From the NCBI RefSeq assembly GCF_009363695.1, contig NZ_CP045403.1, positions 2,336,001 to 2,400,000 on the forward strand: 64,000 nucleotides of DNA, written 5' to 3'. This DNA is from Bacillus sp. THAF10. GTDB lineage: Bacteria; Bacillota; Bacilli; Bacillales; Bacillaceae_I. A program made the position numbers and the translations under genes. This document shows, in pieces, positions 61,824-64,000 of this stretch (positions within the stretch are counted from its first letter, which is position 1; each line of letters begins with the position of its first letter). The notes below the pieces were generated by a model. That model searched no databases. It was given only the letters and a program-made list of their open reading frames with translations, and was not told where the DNA came from.

Positions 61824-63693
61824 TAAACAGATATGAGCCTGACATGATAAGGAATGACCAAAGCATGTTAAGGTTCTCCATTAATCCCCCACCATCTTTC
61901 GCAAAGGTAAGAATATATACAAATGCTAAGCAGCTTCCAAGAATGGGCGCAAAGAAAAACAGCATCCTTAGTTCTTTGTTGACGAGCTGTTTTATTTCTT
62001 TTTTAGTGATTCCAATTTTGTGTAATTTTTGGAACCGCTCCTTCTCTTGTTCGATATTAGAAAAGACATTTAAATATAAGAGAAAGAAAGATCCCAAGAA
62101 GAACAAGACTCCAACAAAGACCGTAACAAAAAACATGATGGAATTGGAATAGATGGTTCGGTTATAATCTTCTATTTTTGAATATACATAATCGCCAAAT
62201 TTGCTGTCCTCTTGTAACTTCAATGCTCCACGAAGCTCCTCCACCATTCTTTCACTTTTTTGCCAATCCTTTATATTTAGGAGATGAAAGGTCATGTTCA
62301 TTCCAGAGAGAGTAGCACGGAGGCTTTCAAATTCGCTATCTGTTACGACTAAATAATTGGTGTGGTAGAGATTTAGAGCTGTTTTTATATGTGAATCCTT
62401 TAATGAGTAATGAAATTCCCTTTCGTTACTGGTTATCTCAATTCCATTGCTGTAGCTTTCATCCATGTAGGCATAGTCTGGATTTTCATTGATATAGTAA
62501 ATGTATTCGTTATCATCCAAAGTGCCTTGATAATTTGTGATCCGTGTAAAATCAGAGAACGGCAGAAAAAAGAAAGTGTAGTAGACGTCCTCATAATACA
62601 AATCCTTTTCCTCGTAGAAAAATCCTCTTATCTTATCGTATTTGGTTAGTGGATTGTTCTTTTTATCTACTATCTGATGTATCTCTTCATCTGAAAGGTT
62701 GTTATCTAATCCTGATTGAATGTAGACAACATCATAGGGATTACGATTTAGAACCTGTTCTTTTTCATATCCCACAAAGAACAAAACCATCGACGTGTAA
62801 AAAATAGTCACCATACTCATGACCGAAACAAGTAACATGATAGCAGTCATATTCCCAAATTTGTTTTCCAGACTACTAAAAAACAACACTCGCTTAAAAT
62901 AATAGGAGGGAAATTTTTTCGCCACATCAACCATAAAACTCATACACTGAGATAGTGCGATGTAGAGACCACCGATAATAGCGATAGTCCAAATTAACAA
63001 AAATAATCCATCACTATCATTTTGATTCTCAGGATTTAAAAACGTTATATACAATGAGATGGAGGAGCCAATTACAAGACAGATGCCAAACGCGCCTAAA
63101 AGAGGGCTTCTATTCTTGAAATTTTCAACATACCGATCACTTTTCAAGTTTACCGTTAAAGAGCTTGAAAGGAGAGTGTAGCTAGTCATTGCTATTGAAA
63201 TAATAAAAACCAACAAATATGTCAGTGCGGTGTATGAAAACATAGGAAAAGATAAGTGAAAGGGAACTCTATCCAGGCCAACGCTGTTGATTAGTATTAA
63301 AAATACTAATCGAGAAAGTACAGTTCCTGCTAAGATTCCTGTAACTAAGGCTGTACAGGCTATCATGCTATTTTCCATTAACAAGAGCTTGAGAACGTCT
63401 CTATTTGACATACCAAGGGTCATAAACAGACTGAATTCTTTCTTTCTTCTTTTAATAAATATGCGATGAGCATAATGTATAAAAAATATCGTATAAAAAA
63501 TTAACGCCACTCCAGGAATGATTAATACATCTTCTATACTTTCTAATTCTTTTGTTGCCAGAATTGCTTCATTGAAGTATATCGTGGCAAATAGAAAGAA
63601 GAACATGACGGCAAAGCTGTTGCAAAAGTAGTAAAAGATATATTTTTGTTTATTGCTTTTTGCCATCTTCCATACTAATTGTTTAAAAGTCAT
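61762..63693 (-). CDS. BceB-like FtsX-family ABC transporter permease
   Basis: The 643-residue protein has ten hydrophobic segments, FtsX-type domains and a large external loop between segments 7 and 8, the layout of BceB permeases that sense and detoxify peptide antibiotics. It starts TFKQLVWKMAKSNKQKYIFYY after the methionine. The ATG at 63693 has GGAGG eight bases upstream and overlaps the ATPase gene by 11 bases. No BceRS-type two-component system is in the window. Confidence 0.9.
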   Translation of the reverse strand: MTFKQLVWKMAKSNKQKYIFYYFCNSFAVMFFFLFATIYFNEAILATKELESIEDVLIIPGVALIFYTIFFIHYAHRIFIKRRKKEFSLFMTLGMSNRDVLKLLLMENSMIACTALVTGILAGTVLSRLVFLILINSVGLDRVPFHLSFPMFSYTALTYLLVFIISIAMTSYTLLSSSLTVNLKSDRYVENFKNRSPLLGAFGICLVIGSSISLYITFLNPENQNDSDGLFLLIWTIAIIGGLYIALSQCMSFMVDVAKKFPSYYFKRVLFFSSLENKFGNMTAIMLLVSVMSMVTIFYTSMVLFFVGYEKEQVLNRNPYDVVYIQSGLDNNLSDEEIHQIVDKKNNPLTKYDKIRGFFYEEKDLYYEDVYYTFFFLPFSDFTRITNYQGTLDDNEYIYYINENPDYAYMDESYSNGIEITSNEREFHYSLKDSHIKTALNLYHTNYLVVTDSEFESLRATLSGMNMTFHLLNIKDWQKSERMVEELRGALKLQEDSKFGDYVYSKIEDYNRTIYSNSIMFFVTVFVGVLFFLGSFFLLYLNVFSNIEQEKERFQKLHKIGITKKEIKQLVNKELRMLFFFAPILGSCLAFVYILTFAKDGGGLMENLNMLWSFLIMSGSYLFIQVLYYFYASKKMMEKLKFH

Positions 63694-64000
63694 GCTTTCT
63701 TCCTCCAAGAACCGCAAGACTATCCATAATCTGATGAAGAAACTGCTTTCTGTCACCTTTACGAATGAGGGTGGAATGAACGGCGCCATCCTTTATAAAA
63801 ATGATCTTTCTGCAATAGCTTGCTGCAAAAACATCATGCGTTACTACAAGTACTGTCGTCCCTATTTCATTCACCACTTTTTCAAAGCATTCCATAATAA
63901 CGGCGGAAGATTTCGAGTCTAAATTACCTGTAGGCTCATCCGCAAGTAAGATACTCGGCTCGTTCACGAGTGCTCTGCTTACAGCCCCCCGCTGCATTTG
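63683..64000 (-). CDS. BceA-like ABC transporter ATP-binding protein, 5' end off the right edge
   Basis: The last 105 residues of an ABC ATPase are present: QMQRGAVSRALVNEPSILLADEPTGNLDS (end of the signature motif, Walker B and D-loop) and VLVVTHDVFAASYC (H-loop). The frame is open to base 64000. It belongs with the adjoining FtsX-type permease. Confidence 0.93.
   Translation of the reverse strand, partial: QMQRGAVSRALVNEPSILLADEPTGNLDSKSSAVIMECFEKVVNEIGTTVLVVTHDVFAASYCRKIIFIKDGAVHSTLIRKGDRKQFLHQIMDSLAVLGGRKHDF

Overview
The window is chromosomal DNA from an endospore-forming Bacillaceae species. It carries spoVAA-AB-AC, spoIIAA-spoIIAB-sigF, dacF, pdp, punA, deoB, xerD, yqzK, fur, spoIIM, yqxK, nudF, mciZ, yqkF, yqkE and katA in an order close to Bacillus subtilis. 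Sequences fitting sigma-A, -E, -F, -G and -H promoters, PerR boxes and cre sites sit where that lineage has them. Base composition is AT-rich. No tRNA, rRNA, transposase or CRISPR array was seen.

Layout. 1-1445: start of the spoVA operon, with its own sigma-G type promoter. 1480-13733: a one-strand galactoside operon (binding protein, two permeases, GH36 alpha-galactosidase, galK, galT, epimerase-like protein, GH42 beta-galactosidase, LacI-type regulator) lying between sigF and spoVAA, which are neighbours in B. subtilis. 13776-26554: the conserved sporulation, nucleoside-salvage, Fur and yqk block, with a short mciZ gene. 26640-28276: PerR-type katA. 28285-44800: accessory genes of mixed orientation, including a WG-repeat protein, a haloperoxidase-like enzyme, two broken genes, a PP2C phosphatase, peptidase E and a ketone-body cluster (CoA transferase, thiolase, HMG-CoA lyase). 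44874-64000: yqkD, acetyltransferases, esterases, transporters, a histidine-rich protein, a YqcI/YcgG-cupin fusion, a secreted lipase, a GDSL esterase and a BceAB-like ABC transporter running off the right end.

The galactoside operon should import alpha- and beta-galactosides, cut them inside the cell and feed galactose into the Leloir pathway; galE and the ABC ATPase must be supplied from elsewhere. The ketone-body genes would turn HMG-CoA or acetoacetate into acetyl-CoA. PerR appears to link fur and katA to peroxide.

The most unusual feature is in the non-coding DNA. Every convergent (3'-to-3') gap longer than about 200 bp holds periodic repeats: three arrays with a period of exactly 52 bp (41262, 47750, 59207), two with a period of 20 bp (26101, 55151) and a fresh 113-bp duplication (61598). 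The sequences of the arrays differ, but period, hairpin design, strand bias and position are shared. Short convergent gaps have simple terminators instead.
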